From Excoecaria cochinchinensis (taxonomy: Eukaryota; Streptophyta; Magnoliopsida; Malpighiales; Euphorbiaceae), in contig CANTUQ010000050.1 of NCBI GenBank assembly GCA_947683425.1, forward strand, positions 13,818,501 through 13,882,500: DNA of 64,000 bases, given 5' to 3'. This document shows, in pieces, positions 1 through 11,666 of this stretch; positions within the stretch are counted from its first letter, which is position 1; each line of letters starts with the position of its first letter. The notes beneath the pieces were generated by a model. That model saw only the letters and a program-made list of their open reading frames with translations. It was not told where the DNA came from and ran no database searches. Position numbers and translations under genes: made by a program.

Positions 1-3000
1 AACATTTGAGATATTTGGACCTTAGCAATAATCATTTTGGAGGAGTTCCCATTCCTACATTCCTTGCTTCCATGGGGAGTTTAAGATATCTTAACCTCTC
101 TGATGCTGGATTTGGAGGTTCCAATCCTCTCCTCAATCTCAACTTTTCTTCTCTTTCCATCCTTGATCTCTCATGGAATGATTTTGGAGGAACAATTCCT
201 CCTCAGCTTGGAAATCTCTCTAATTTACACTATCTCAATCTTCGAGGAGCCTATGATACTGTTGAGAATTTAGATTGGATTTCTGGTCTCTCTTCTTTAG
301 AATTTCTTGATCTGAGTTATGCAAACCTTAGTAAATCATTTGATTGGCTGAAGGTCATGAATTCACTCCCTTCTTTGGTTGAATTGCACTTGTCATATTG
401 TCAACTTCCAGGTTTTAATCCTCTCCTCAATCTTAACTTTTCTTCTCTTTCCATCCTTGATCTCTCATCTAATTATTTTGGAGGTCCAATTCCAAATGTT
501 CTTCAAAATATGACTTCTCTACTCAGGGAACTTGATTTGTCATACAATGATTTCAGTTCCTCCATACCCGATTGGTTATACGGTCTCAGCCATTTACAAA
601 ATCTCAACCTTAGATCCAATTATAACTTGCGAGGTCAAATTTCAAGTGCCATTGGAAACTTGACTTCTCTCATCAGCCTTGACTTGTCAAACAATTATGA
701 ACTTGAATTTGAACAGGGGATTCCAAACTCATTACAAAACTTTTGTAACTTAAGGTCGCTTCTTCTATCAGATGTCAAAATAAATCAGAAAATAAATAAT
801 TTCTTTGAAATTATGTCCTCGGGATGTATATCGCATGGGCTAAAATCGTTGAAGTTGGGTTATTATAATATGTCTGGTCATTTGACAGATCATATCGGCA
901 ATTTTAAGAATTTAGAGTTCCTTGAACTTTATGGCAATTTGATCCAGGGACCAATTCCAAGATCCTTAAAACATCTTTGCAATTTGAGGTCACTATATAT
1001 AGATGGGGTCAAATTGGGCCAAGAGATAAATGATGTCCTAGAAATTCTCTCATCGGGATGTATCTCATATGGGCTACAATCATTAGTGTTGGCAGATTGT
1101 CAATTATCAGGTCATTTGAGCGATAGTCTGAGCCAATTGAGGAATCTTAGTAGCCTTGATCTACCTTATAATTCCATCTCTAGTCCAATCCCATCGTCTT
1201 TGGGAGAAATGAATCTTAGCAGCCTTGATCTTTCTTCTAATTCCATCTCTGGTCCAATCCCATTGTCTTTGGGAGAAATGACCTCCTTGAAATCATTGCG
1301 GCTTGACAATAACAATCTGAATGGAAGTCTTCCTGTATCTCTTGGACGACTTACAAAATTGGAGGTATTGGTTATCTCAAATAATTTATTGGAGGGTGAG
1401 GTTTCTGAACTTCACTTTGCAAATCTCACAAAGCTGCGTTCTCTTGATGCATCTGAAATGGGTAAAAACATTGCATTGAGAGTTAGCCCCAATTGGATTC
1501 CTCCTCTTCAACTTGAAGACTTAGAATTAAGATCTTGGCATATTGGACCTCAATTTCCATTATGGCTTCATTCATTACAGCATTTAGAATATCTGGATCT
1601 ATCAAACTCAGGAATCTCAAGTCCGATCCCTATTTGGTTTTGGGATAATTTGTCTTCTCAATATTCTTATTTAAACTTTTCTCATAACCAAATGCATGGA
1701 TCCATTCCAAATATCCCTTCTTTCGGTACTTTCTCCCTGATAGATTTAAGTTCCAATAATTTTAGTGGTCCAGTCCCTTTCTTCTCTCCAAATCTGACTG
1801 CATTAGATCTCTCCAATAATTCATTTTCTGGGTCTATCTCCAATTTTTTATGTTACAACAAGCATGAGGTGAAGTATATGCAATTTCTTTATCTTGGAAG
1901 AAATCTGTTGTCCGGTGAGATACCGGATTGTTGGATGAGTTGGGAATATTTGGTGGCCATAAAATTGAACAACAACAAATTTAGTGGAAATCTGCCCAAA
2001 TCCATTGGAACTCTTAGCTTCCTTGAGTCGCTTTCCCTTCGTAATAACAATATCTCAGGTGTCATCCCATTATCACTTGCAAATTGTACAGATCTAATCA
2101 CACTTGATGTTAGTGATAACAAATTGAGCGGAAATATTCCGATATGGATTGGAGATAGATTTTCAAGATTGATGATTCTTATATTGCGTGCAAATAAATT
2201 TGCTGGTTGCATACCTAATGAGTTGTGCCATGTAACTTCGTTGCACATCCTAGACCTTGCTGAAAACAAATTCTCTGGTACAATACCTAGCTGCTTCTAT
2301 AACTTCACAGCAATGGCTACAAACAATGATTCTAGTGGCAGCTTTTATTTTCCTAGCAACACTACAGGTCTATTCTGGGAGAGCACTTTATTGATGACGA
2401 AGGGAAAAGTTTTGGAATACAGCACCATTCTTGTATTTGTAAGAAGCATAGATCTTTCTCATAACAATTTATCTGGAGAGATTCCAGAAGAAATAACAAG
2501 ACTTGCAGGATTACGATCGTTGAGTCTGACATACAATGCTTTGGGCGGAAGAATTCCTAGGAATATAGGAGTTATGCAATCATTGGAAATTCTTGATTTT
2601 TCCAAAAATCAAATTTTCGGTGAAATTCCTTCAAGCATCTCGAGCTTAACATCTTTGAATTATTTGAACCTATCCAACAACAAATTGTGGGGAAGAATTC
2701 CTAAAAGTACTCAATTGCAGAGTTTTGATTCATCTAGTTTCTTTGGCAATGATCTTTGTGGACCTCCGCTGACCAATAATTGCAGTGCAGATGATCCCTC
2801 TGATCCCAACATCGAGAAAGGTAGAGAAAAAGATTATGGCAATGAAACCCAAGTAGTGGATTGGTTCTGCTTTTACGTGAGCATTGGCCTTGGATTTGTG
2901 GTTGGATTTTGGGGTGTAATAGGTCCTCTTGTTTTTAACAGACAATGGAGGCATTTTTACTACAACTTCTTAGGTTTTATGTGGAACAAGTTTTGGGTTT

Positions 3001-3029
3001 GGTTTCATGAATACGTTGTCAGAATTTAG
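1..3029 (+). CDS. LRR receptor-like protein (EIX/RLP type), copy A, 5' end outside window
   Basis: This is the 3' part of a single-exon gene for a plasma-membrane receptor-like protein. The frame runs from base 3 to the TAA-type end at 3029 and starts inside the LRR array, with no start codon or signal peptide in view. About 1007 residues are visible: many plant-type extracellular LRRs (LxxLxLSxNxxxGxIP), an island-like break, an acidic juxtamembrane stretch, one membrane segment (GFVVGFWGVIGPLVF) and a short basic cytoplasmic tail with no kinase. This is the layout of RLPs such as tomato EIX2, which sense extracellular ligands and signal through partner kinases; the ligand here is unknown. 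It matches copy B (11667-14990) almost base for base, but carries one extra 24-residue repeat encoded at about 119-190. Matching to B continues only to about 3103. Function is inferred from family. Confidence 0.9.
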   Translation, partial: HLRYLDLSNNHFGGVPIPTFLASMGSLRYLNLSDAGFGGSNPLLNLNFSSLSILDLSWNDFGGTIPPQLGNLSNLHYLNLRGAYDTVENLDWISGLSSLEFLDLSYANLSKSFDWLKVMNSLPSLVELHLSYCQLPGFNPLLNLNFSSLSILDLSSNYFGGPIPNVLQNMTSLLRELDLSYNDFSSSIPDWLYGLSHLQNLNLRSNYNLRGQISSAIGNLTSLISLDLSNNYELEFEQGIPNSLQNFCNLRSLLLSDVKINQKINNFFEIMSSGCISHGLKSLKLGYYNMSGHLTDHIGNFKNLEFLELYGNLIQGPIPRSLKHLCNLRSLYIDGVKLGQEINDVLEILSSGCISYGLQSLVLADCQLSGHLSDSLSQLRNLSSLDLPYNSISSPIPSSLGEMNLSSLDLSSNSISGPIPLSLGEMTSLKSLRLDNNNLNGSLPVSLGRLTKLEVLVISNNLLEGEVSELHFANLTKLRSLDASEMGKNIALRVSPNWIPPLQLEDLELRSWHIGPQFPLWLHSLQHLEYLDLSNSGISSPIPIWFWDNLSSQYSYLNFSHNQMHGSIPNIPSFGTFSLIDLSSNNFSGPVPFFSPNLTALDLSNNSFSGSISNFLCYNKHEVKYMQFLYLGRNLLSGEIPDCWMSWEYLVAIKLNNNKFSGNLPKSIGTLSFLESLSLRNNNISGVIPLSLANCTDLITLDVSDNKLSGNIPIWIGDRFSRLMILILRANKFAGCIPNELCHVTSLHILDLAENKFSGTIPSCFYNFTAMATNNDSSGSFYFPSNTTGLFWESTLLMTKGKVLEYSTILVFVRSIDLSHNNLSGEIPEEITRLAGLRSLSLTYNALGGRIPRNIGVMQSLEILDFSKNQIFGEIPSSISSLTSLNYLNLSNNKLWGRIPKSTQLQSFDSSSFFGNDLCGPPLTNNCSADDPSDPNIEKGREKDYGNETQVVDWFCFYVSIGLGFVVGFWGVIGPLVFNRQWRHFYYNFLGFMWNKFWVWFHEYVVRI
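119..190 (+). repeat. Extra 72-bp LRR unit present only in RLP copy A
   Basis: Copy A has 72 bases (24 codons) that copy B lacks. They are bounded by the direct repeat TTTGGAGG at 111-118 and 183-190; copy B keeps a single TTTGGAGG at 12144-12151. The unit is nearly the same as another LRR of the same gene at about 411-490. It could be a gain by unequal exchange in A or a loss between direct repeats in B. Confidence 0.9.
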
Positions 3030-4379
3030 TGTGCGCAATGTGTCTTCTTGTCATTCATATCGAGTAATAATTTTGTGTGTCTACTATATTATAATATATA
3101 GTTTGAAATTTGATTAATATAGAAATTTTAATTAAATTATATGTATTTAATTGATTATATCCAATTTTAATTGTAGATTTAATTAATAAAATATATTATA
3201 TATTATATAATTTATAAATATAAATTATATTTTAATATTATAAAATAAAATAAATATTAAATATAATATAAAAATATAAATATTATTTTTTAATTAAATA
3301 ATAATTAATTTTATAATAGCAGTCTTCAAAAATATAAATTTAATTTAAATCTAAATCTGACACGAATAGTAAAATTAATATCCAAACCCATAAATACTAA
3401 TTATTTATACGACTTTTTATTTATACTACTTTTCTTCGATTCATTTCTACCGCAACATTCAATGGCTGTTGAAACTTTCCAATGTTCATTCCCTAGTGCC
3501 AACAATTATTGAATGCTTTTGTATCACACGACATATTCAACAACTGTTGTATACTGTCTTTATACATATTATATATGTGTACTTATAATATACTTGTTGT
3601 TTATTGTATGTGTATTTTCTATATATTGTATATATATATCGTCCTCTAAAACTTTGAACATCGAGTCATTCTTCTGAAACTTTCCGATTGGCAATGCTTT
3701 GATTTTATAAAAGTTTGTCGCTTGAAAATACTACAATCCTGTAACGGGTTGCTTATGTGTAGTTCTAGCTTCCATTATAATCCCACAATGAAGATTCTAA
3801 TAGGTGAGGATATTGTGTGATCAATGGGTTGAGAATTCATAATTTGATGAGTGTTAGTACTCTTGGTTTTGATTCCAACATAGCACTGCACTATTTCAAC
3901 TTCTTACAACTTAACACTACCTTATCAAATTAGTTGAATCTTATAGAAGAATTAATTTACAATTCAAGTGCATACATATTCAAGCAAGCCATCAACATAT
4001 ATTTCCGGTAATTTAACTACTAATTAATGACCATAATATATGGCGTAAATGGTAGACTATATACATTTTTGCTTTCTTACGGAAATAAATTGGAGATTAA
4101 TTATACTGATAGTCGCTAAATTTGTGCTCCAAATGCCATATAATGTTATAATTTTTTTTGAGCGGAAAAATACCTAAATGGAGACATTATTAATCAATAG
4201 TCATTATGGCCGGATTTTGATGATTGACTCGCTGAAATAGTATATTGAATCACCACATAAGACCTCATCCAACTAAAAAATGTCACGTGTCATACCATAT
4301 CACTATCAAATTAATGCTAGTGCCACATCAAATGCTGACATGGCAAAAAATTGCCACGTTAGCTTGGGAGAGTTACCTT
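3030..4379. other. AT-rich intergenic stretch with RLP 3'UTR
   Basis: The first 75 bases or so match the 3' flank of the second RLP copy and are probably 3'UTR. The remainder is AT-rich with no coding frame, RNA gene or element end that I can recognise. A CACGTG hexamer at 4284-4289 has no gene beside it. Confidence 0.6.
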
Positions 4380-4784
4380 TCTCTATAAGGGTAGGAAAGC
4401 TTTGTCCTTTGACCGACTTTGACTAGGCTGCAATTCGACTAGAGCAAGCAAAAAAAGAAGCCGATCATTGAATTGAAAGATTCGCGTGCTTACGCAAAAT
4501 AAGAATGGAGTCGCAAATGAAGTTCCGATCATGACTTCTACAAAGAGAAGATAGGTTTCGGGTGGCAAGATCGGAGACATTGCTAACACCCGTTAGGCAT
4601 GAGAATGATGTACCTGCTAAAAAGAAATTGAAGGGATGAATGCCCTGCTCCCGGAAAAAAATAGATGTTTTTCCATCAACTCATAGCACACAGACTCTAT
4701 CCCATCTTCTTTACATCATTGCACTTACTTCGGCTCTAAGTATGCTGACTGGTCCGTTAGGAGTAGGAAATATAGTACTGTTAA
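4380..4784. other. Possible organelle-derived insert
   Basis: This stretch is visibly less AT-rich than its surroundings and has the texture of plant mitochondrial intergenic DNA (for example GAAGCCGATCATTGAATTGA near 4457). No organelle gene is recognisable in it, and only short, unremarkable frames are present. The Copia element at 4790 is inserted at its right edge, and the sequence beyond that element does not continue in the same style. The assignment is a composition-based guess. Confidence 0.3.
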
Positions 4785-4789
4785 TTATA

Positions 4790-5027
4790 TATGAACTGAA
4801 GGATTCAGTTAAAGATTACAAGCTGGAACATTTTTGAATTAGTAGTCAAAGCAGTTATACAAATCTTTGATTTTCCATTCAAGTATATATTTGTTAGCTG
4901 TACAGTTAGGAAAGAATCTAATTTGTATTTTGAATTCCTTAAGAGAGGAAGACTTACCTGTATAAATAACTGTATACCTCAGCTAATAAAGTAAGTGTGA
5001 TTCTCCATCTAACTTCTCATTCTTATA
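4790..5027 (+). repeat. 5' LTR of Copia 1
   Basis: The LTR begins TATGAACTG and ends ATTCTTATA, flanked on the left by TTATA. A TATAAATA box at 4961-4968 is a likely promoter element for the full-length transcript. Confidence 0.92.
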
Positions 5028-5039
5028 TGGTATCAGAGC
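5028..5039 (+). other. Primer-binding site (tRNA-iMet) of Copia 1
   Basis: TGGTATCAGAGC follows the 5' LTR with no spacer. It complements the 3' end of plant initiator methionine tRNA, the usual primer of minus-strand synthesis in plant Copia elements. Confidence 0.93.
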
Positions 5040-5087
5040 AACCTCCTCTGCTTCTGCAATCACCTATTTCTTCTTCTTTATTCTATC

Positions 5088-8000
5088 ATGCCAAATCCGA
5101 CGGATGTAAACAATCCTGTTCACACAATGACACTCAACACAAATCAATCCCAACTTATTACTATTAATATCTCAGCACAAGCTCCTCTCAAATTAACGTC
5201 AATCAACTACATATCATGGAAACTTCAGTTTGAAACATTGTTCATTGGATATGACCTCCTTGGTTATATTGATGGTACAAAATTATGTCCGTCAAAAACT
5301 ATCACAGAAAACGACAACACCAACCCAAATCCCGCATACCACACATGGATTCGCCAAGATCAGCTTATACTTAATGCCCTCATTGGATCATTATCCCCTG
5401 AAATTATTCCGTTTGTTGCTAGAGCCAAAACTTCTCAAGAAGCATGGACCACTCTCGCCAATACTTATGCTAAACCATCGAGGGGACGAATTAAACAAGT
5501 CAAAAATCGTCTTAAAAATCCTACAAAAGGTACCATGAGTATTACTGACTTTCTACATTCTGTTAAAGCACATGCAGATGAACTTGCGATTCTTGGAGCA
5601 CCAATGGAAGAAGATGATTTAACTGAAAAGATACTTGATGGCCTGGGTGAAGATTACAAGGAACTGGTTCGGGCTGTTCAAACTAGGGATACATCTATAA
5701 CCTTTGATGAACTTCATGAGAAACTTCTCATATTTGAGACATCTGTCTCTTCTACCATCAAACCTGAAATTCACTTTCCAATTACTGCCAACCCTGCACA
5801 CAAAACATCCCACAACTGGCGTTCTTCAAACAACTGGCGTCCCTCAAATACACCTAATAACTGGCGTCCTCATTCCAATCAGCAGTTCCGAAATAATTCT
5901 CCTAATATCAATGGACGATTTTCAAACTTCAATGCTTCATCTAGCGGCCCTCGACCATCATCTAAACCATACCTGGGTTATTGTCAAATTTGTGGCATTC
6001 AGGGTCACACTGCCAAAAGATGTCTATCCTATCAGATTGTCCCCATTTCACAGAGCACTCATGTAGCAAGCTCAGTCCCTCTTTCCTCCACTTCCAGGCA
6101 ACCTCAAGCTCAGTTTGCGGCTAATACATCATCCACAACTCAACCTTGGCTTCTAGACAGTGGTGCCTCTCATCATATTACCACAGATCTAAATAATCTT
6201 TCTTTTCACACACCTTATATAGGTTCAGATGATGTCATGATTGGAGACGGGACTGGTCACTCTATCACTCACACTGGTTCTACATCTCTTCTCACTCCCT
6301 CAACTAAATTTACATTAGATAATGTTCTGTGTGTGCCTGATATGCAGAAGAATCTTATTTCAATTTCGCAATTTTGCAAAACTAATAACACTTCTGTTGA
6401 ATTCTTACCTTCTACTTTTCATGTTAAGGATCTTCAGACGGGGGAAATTCTCTTGAAGGGCGGCACCAAGGAAGGAGTTTATGAATGGCCAGCAAGACAT
6501 CGAATCAAAAATCCAATCATTGCCTTCTCCACCAGTAAAACTACACCTTCTCAGTGGCATCAACGTTTAGGTCATCCAGCTCATCCCATTTTAAAACACA
6601 TTCTTGCTCACTATCATTTAGATTTATCATCTTCTTTGTCTAGAGAGTTTTCTTGTCCTGCTTGCTTATGTAATAAAAGTCATAAGTTACCTTTTTCGTC
6701 TTCATCTATTGTTTCTCACCATCCATTGCAAATTATATTTTCTGATGTTTGGACCTCACCAATTCAATCTCTAAATGGGTTCAAATATTACGTTATTTTC
6801 GTTGATCATTTTACAAAATATATATGGTTTTACACAATGCAAAGAAAATCTGAAGTGAAAGAAATTTTCATTCGTTTCAAAGCTATTGTTGAAAATTATT
6901 TCAAAAGGAGAATACAAACTCTTTATTCTGATAATGGCGGTGAATATGTTAGCCTAAAGGACTACCTATCCCTCAATGGCATCTCTCATCTCACCACTCC
7001 ACCACACACACCAGAACATAATGGATATTCAGAGCGAAGACATCGCCACATAGTAGAAACTGGTCTCACGTTACTATCTCAAGCTTCACTTCCATTAATT
7101 TTTTGGCCATTTGCATTTGCCACAGCTGTATATCTCATCAATCGCATGCCCACTTCTACACTTTCCCTCTCCTCTCCATATGAATTAATTTTCAGCAATC
7201 CACCAAATTATTCAAAATTAAAAATTTTCGGATGCTTGTGTTATCCCTGGTTACGACCATATGCCGCTCACAAACTTGATGCTCGCTCCAAACCCTGTAT
7301 ATTCCTAGGCTATTCCCTCACACAAAGTGCTTATCTTTGTTTTGATCAGTCCACATCCAAAATCTTTGTTTCCCGTCATGTTCAATTTGTTGAATCTATT
7401 TTTCCTTATGTATCTCTCCAAAATCATTTACCTCCTCCAAGTACCACCACTGTTGATACTTGGATTCCACCACCACTTCCTATTTCTTTTCCTACTTCTT
7501 CTTGCAGGCCAAACATCACTCCAACTAAAGTGCCCTCACAAGAACAATTCGCTTCTTCTGATGATACGCAACAGCCAGCTCCTATTCAGACTACTCCACC
7601 ACCAGCTTCTCGTCATTCTATGACCACTCGGGCTTAAAATAATATTCACAAACCCATTCAGAAACTAAATCTTCATACCCAAGTTACCACATCTTTGGAC
7701 ATTGAACCTACATCTGTAACTCAAGCTCTCAAAGACCCCAAATGGCGTCAAGCCATGAGTGAAGAATTTAATGCGCTTGTTCGTCATGGCACGTGGGAGT
7801 TAGTGCCTACTGATAATGTTACCAATGTTGTTGGGTGTAAATGGATATTTCGTATTAAAAGAAAATCTGATGGATCTATTGACAGGTTTAAAGCAAGACT
7901 AGTAGCTAAGGGTTTTCATCAACGACCAGGTGTAGATTATCATGAGACATTCAGTCCAGTGGTCAAGCCAACAACCATCAGATTAGTGCTCAGTCTCGCT

Positions 8001-9251
8001 GTCAGTCATGGGTGGTCTCTTCGACAATTGGACGTCAACAATGCCTTTCTTCAAGGGACCCTTTCTGATGTTGTTTACATGGCTCAACCTCCAGGTTTTC
8101 TTGATTCAGATCATCCTACTCATGTATGTAAACTACGCAAAGCTATCTATGGGCTCAAGCAAGCTCCGAGAGCATGGTATCATGAACTTCGTCAATTTTT
8201 ACTTACATCAGGTTTTCAAAATTCTGTTTCGGATACGTCATTATTTATTTTCAATGATGGTCAAAATCTGATGTATGTCTTGGTATATGTTGATGACATA
8301 ATTCTCACGGGAAACAACAATGCCTTTATTTCTCAATTTGTCACTTCTTTAGCTAACAAGTTTTCTTTGAAAGATCTTGGCTCTTTATCATATTTTCTGG
8401 GTATTGAAGTTGTTCCTCACCAGCATGGCATCTTACTCTCTCAAAAGCGCTACATTGGAGACTTACTTCATCGCACTCATATGAATGATGCCAAGCCAGT
8501 GCTCACTCCATTACCATCTGGTTCATCTCCCACACTACACTCTGGAACATTACTATCAAATCCTACAGAATATAGGGCAATAGTAGGCAGTCTTCAGTAC
8601 CTGTCTCTCACTCGCCCTGACATCTCCTTTGCTGTCAATAAGCTGTCTCAATTCATGCATCAACCGACATCAGATCATTGGTCTCTTGTCAAGAGAGTGT
8701 TACGGTATTTGCGTGGGACACTGAATGAAGGATTACTGATACATAAACACTCTCCACTATCCCTTCATGCGTTTTCAGACTCTGATTGGGCAGGCAACAA
8801 AGATGGCTTCTCTTCTACCAGTGCATATATTATTTATCTTCGGAATAACCTCATCTCCTAGTCGTCCAAGAAGCAGAAAACTATTGCACGATCCTCCACT
8901 GAGGCAGAATATCGCTCCGTTGCTGCTACTGCATCTGAACTTCGATGGCTCAGTTCACTCCTTACAGAAATTGGATTTCCCTCTTCTAAGTCTCCCGTTA
9001 TCTATTGTGACAATATCGGTGCTACTCAACTGTGCTCAAATCCAGTATTTCATTCCCGTATGAAGCATGTGGCTATTGACTACCACTTCATCAGAGAACA
9101 AGTTCAATCTGGTCTTCTTCGCGTAGCTCATGTGTCCTCAGCTGATCAACTAGCAGATGCTCTCACTAAACCATTGTCTCGTCATCTCTTTCAGAATTTC
9201 AAATCCAAGATTGGCCTCTCAGATCGTGGCCTATCTTGCGGGGGCATATGA
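5088..9251 (+). pseudogene. Copia 1 gag-pol polyprotein with two in-frame stops
   Basis: One frame starts at ATG 5088, 48 bases after the primer site, and runs to 9251. In order it encodes gag, a CCHC knuckle (CQICGIQGHTAKRC, residues about 299-312), an aspartic protease (LLDSGASHH, near 355), an integrase with a WHQRLGHP pre-integrase motif and the DDE core, reverse transcriptase with an intact YVDD at 8286-8297, and RNase H ending in the KHVAIDYHF region. The frame is broken by TAA at 7635-7637, between integrase and RT, and by TAG at 8859-8861, inside RNase H. No frameshift was seen. The domains are otherwise well preserved, which fits a young copy. Either stop would cut off RNase H and the first also removes RT, so movement would need help from another copy. 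Confidence 0.92.
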
Positions 9252-9484
9252 ACTGAAGGATTCAGTTAAAGATTACAAGCTGGAACATTTTTGAATTAGT
9301 AGTCAAAGCAGTTATACAAATCTTTGATTTTCCATTCAAGTATATATTTGTTAGCTGTACAGTTAGGAAAGAATCTAATTTGTATTTTGAATTCCTTAAG
9401 AGAGGAAGACTTACCTGTATAAATAACTGTATACCTCAGCTAATAAAGTAAGTGTGATTCTCCATCTAACTTCTCATTCTTATA
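9247..9484 (+). repeat. 3' LTR of Copia 1
   Basis: The same 238-bp sequence as the 5' LTR, with no difference found by eye. It is preceded by a GGGGGCA polypurine tract and followed by the target duplication TTATA (9485-9489). Confidence 0.92.
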
Positions 9485-9489
9485 TTATA

Positions 9490-11592
9490 TTGGTTGGACT
9501 TATTCACTAATTACCAGAAAGTAAAAAAAATATATATATCTTAAAACAAAAAATTACCTGAACTATGTAAATTTTGTATAAAAAATCATTTTAAATGAAA
9601 AATATTTTAAACTCTAAAATTTTGTATAAAAAATCATTTTAAATGAAAAATACTTTAAACTCTAAAAAAAATATATTTAAATATGCCATTCCGTTTAAAC
9701 TCCAAAATTTTTAAAAAAATCACTTGATGATGAATTAATAAAGTACCAAGACTTTTGGAATTTTTTTTAACGGTAAGTCTTTGAAATAAAAATAAAATTT
9801 GCTTATGTTCTTCCATTAAAAGAATCTATCAAATCCTAATAAAGACAGACCAAGACTTTTCTTTCAAGTCTTTTCATTACAAACAGGAAGACTCTAAAAA
9901 CAATCACAATCTGTAAAAACAAATCAATTAAATTGTAATTCTTAATATTATAAAACATTAAGAATTGCGTGTCTTTTAGGGCATCCGGAGGAAACATAAT
10001 TCCATCCAATCATTAATTAGGCGATTGATAAAAACCATAACTGAAAAAATGTGGTCCTCCTTTTAAGAATTGATAGATATATTTGTTTTTATTGCCAAGA
10101 CTTAAAAATTAATTAAATAAAAGTCATAGGTACTTTATTATTTTATCTATTAAGTCTTTACAATCAATTAAATTGTGGTTCTTAAGTTTCATAATCATAA
10201 AAATAAATATAAAGTTTAATAAAAATTAAAAGGAATTGACGAATTGGTCAATTGAAAAAGATTTATTAATTATAATAAAACGAAATCATGAAAATAGAAT
10301 ATATATATGTACTTGACAATAACATTATATATGAAACTTAAGAACCGCAACTTAATTGATTTGATGGTCTTCTTGTGTTTATTGCAAAGACTTGAAAGAA
10401 TTGTCTTGGTCTTCCTTTATTTATTATGCCTACTTTTCCAACTTCTGATATATAGAATTTAACAGATAATTGGAAAATGAAAGATGCTGAATTTTCAAAC
10501 AGTTAGTATGAGCTCAAACTGAACCAATCCTTACTCTATTGCTCAAGTCTTTCTTCAATAATTAATTTTCAAGATAAATATGTACTATTTTAAATATTTT
10601 ACAGGCAAATTTAATCTTTTTCCAAAATTTTTTAAAAATAAAAAAAAAACTTTATTTTAGTGTTAAATAAAAAAAAGGACAAGGTTATGTTTCAAATTAA
10701 AATCAAACCGGTCAAAATTTTTATCGAAATATGATCAATAATTGATATTTTAAATCATAATGAAAACTATAAACAAATCGTTCTATTTCAGTTATACATT
10801 TTAAAAATTATAATTGAAACCAAATCAAAATGAAACTGAATTATTAGTTTTAGTTTCAACCCTGTGGATGTATTTATATATCATTTTTAAAAATAAAGGT
10901 AAAAAAATTACATGGAATTTGATTCCTCCATGCTCAAAAGAATATGTAGGCAATTTAATTTCTATTTTTTTTAGAAATTAATAAAGCTCAGTCTTTTGTT
11001 TTTTTTTTTTAAAAAATCTAGAACAGTTAGAAATTTGTATAATAATTGAAATCCATGTTTTTGCTATTGTGTTAGTTTTAATGATAGAATTCAATGCAAT
11101 GATATGAACAACTAACTATTTTGAAATCCATGATTTTGCTATTGTGTTAGTTTTGATATGAACAACGTGTTAAATACTAAAAAGTAAATAAAGGAAAAAC
11201 TAAAGTCTTAGAAAGCATTCAAACCAAAAACCTGATTAAAATCATAACTGAATTATGGCAAATGATTCTTGATTTTAAATTATAATGAAAACTGTAAAAA
11301 AAATGGTTGTGTTAATATTATATATTTTAAAATTAAAATTAAAATAAAACTTGTGATTAATAAAGTGATGTTTCTTCCATCAATGTGCTTGTAGTAAGTC
11401 GACGCATTTTGGAAGGGTTGTCTTTAGTTTGTCTTATGCATGAAGCACGTGTCAGTTGGTGAATATAGTGTTTTAATTTGTCCTTGAGTTGGTAGTTTCT
11501 TAGAATTTTCTATGATCGATGAGGTCGTCAAAGTGAACCAATCCCTCATGTCTTTTTTCGATAATTGGAAAATGAAAGATGGTGTGAATCAT
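9490..11592. other. AT-rich intergenic region upstream of RLP copy B
   Basis: No coding frame is supported. The stretch holds a 48-bp tandem duplication at 9569-9664, an imperfect duplication at about 11045-11170 sharing TTTTGCTATTGTGTTAGTTT, and at about 10280-10410 a repeat found again at 48640-48740 and, reversed, near 62290-62410. The last few hundred bases presumably include the RLP promoter. Confidence 0.6.
9569..9664. repeat. 48-bp tandem duplication
   Basis: Two adjacent 48-base copies starting AAATTTTGTATAAAAAATC differ at one visible base (ATTTT versus CTTTA near the end). Confidence 0.85.
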
Positions 11593-11600
11593 TATAAATT
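11593..11600 (+). promoter_or_regulatory. Putative TATA box of RLP copy B
   Basis: TATAAATT lies 74 bases upstream of the ATG at 11667. That leaves room for a start site near 11625 and a short leader. Confidence 0.5.
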
Positions 11601-11666
11601 GAGGCTTCTTCCTCTATAATTTGCACACTAACAAACTTTATTCTCTACAATTACCTTTATATATCA

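Larger units (their letters stand above)
4790..9484 (+). mobile_element. Copia LTR retrotransposon 1, apparently young
   Basis: This is a complete Ty1/Copia element of 4695 bp. It has two 238-bp LTRs that look identical by eye, a 5-bp target duplication TTATA (4785-4789 and 9485-9489), a primer-binding site complementary to initiator tRNA-Met directly after the 5' LTR, and a purine run (GCGGGGGCA) before the 3' LTR. The polyprotein order is gag, protease, integrase, reverse transcriptase, RNase H, the Copia order. Identical LTRs imply recent insertion. Two in-frame stop codons interrupt the polyprotein, so this copy is probably not autonomous. It lies between the two RLP copies. Confidence 0.95.

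Noticed and set aside
1889..2269. Minus-strand frame opposite the RLP gene (also 13850-14230)
   Set aside because: An antisense shadow of the LRR coding sequence; it appears identically in both copies because the genes are identical.
4284..4289. CACGTG G-box
   Set aside because: No gene starts nearby; expected by chance in this much sequence.
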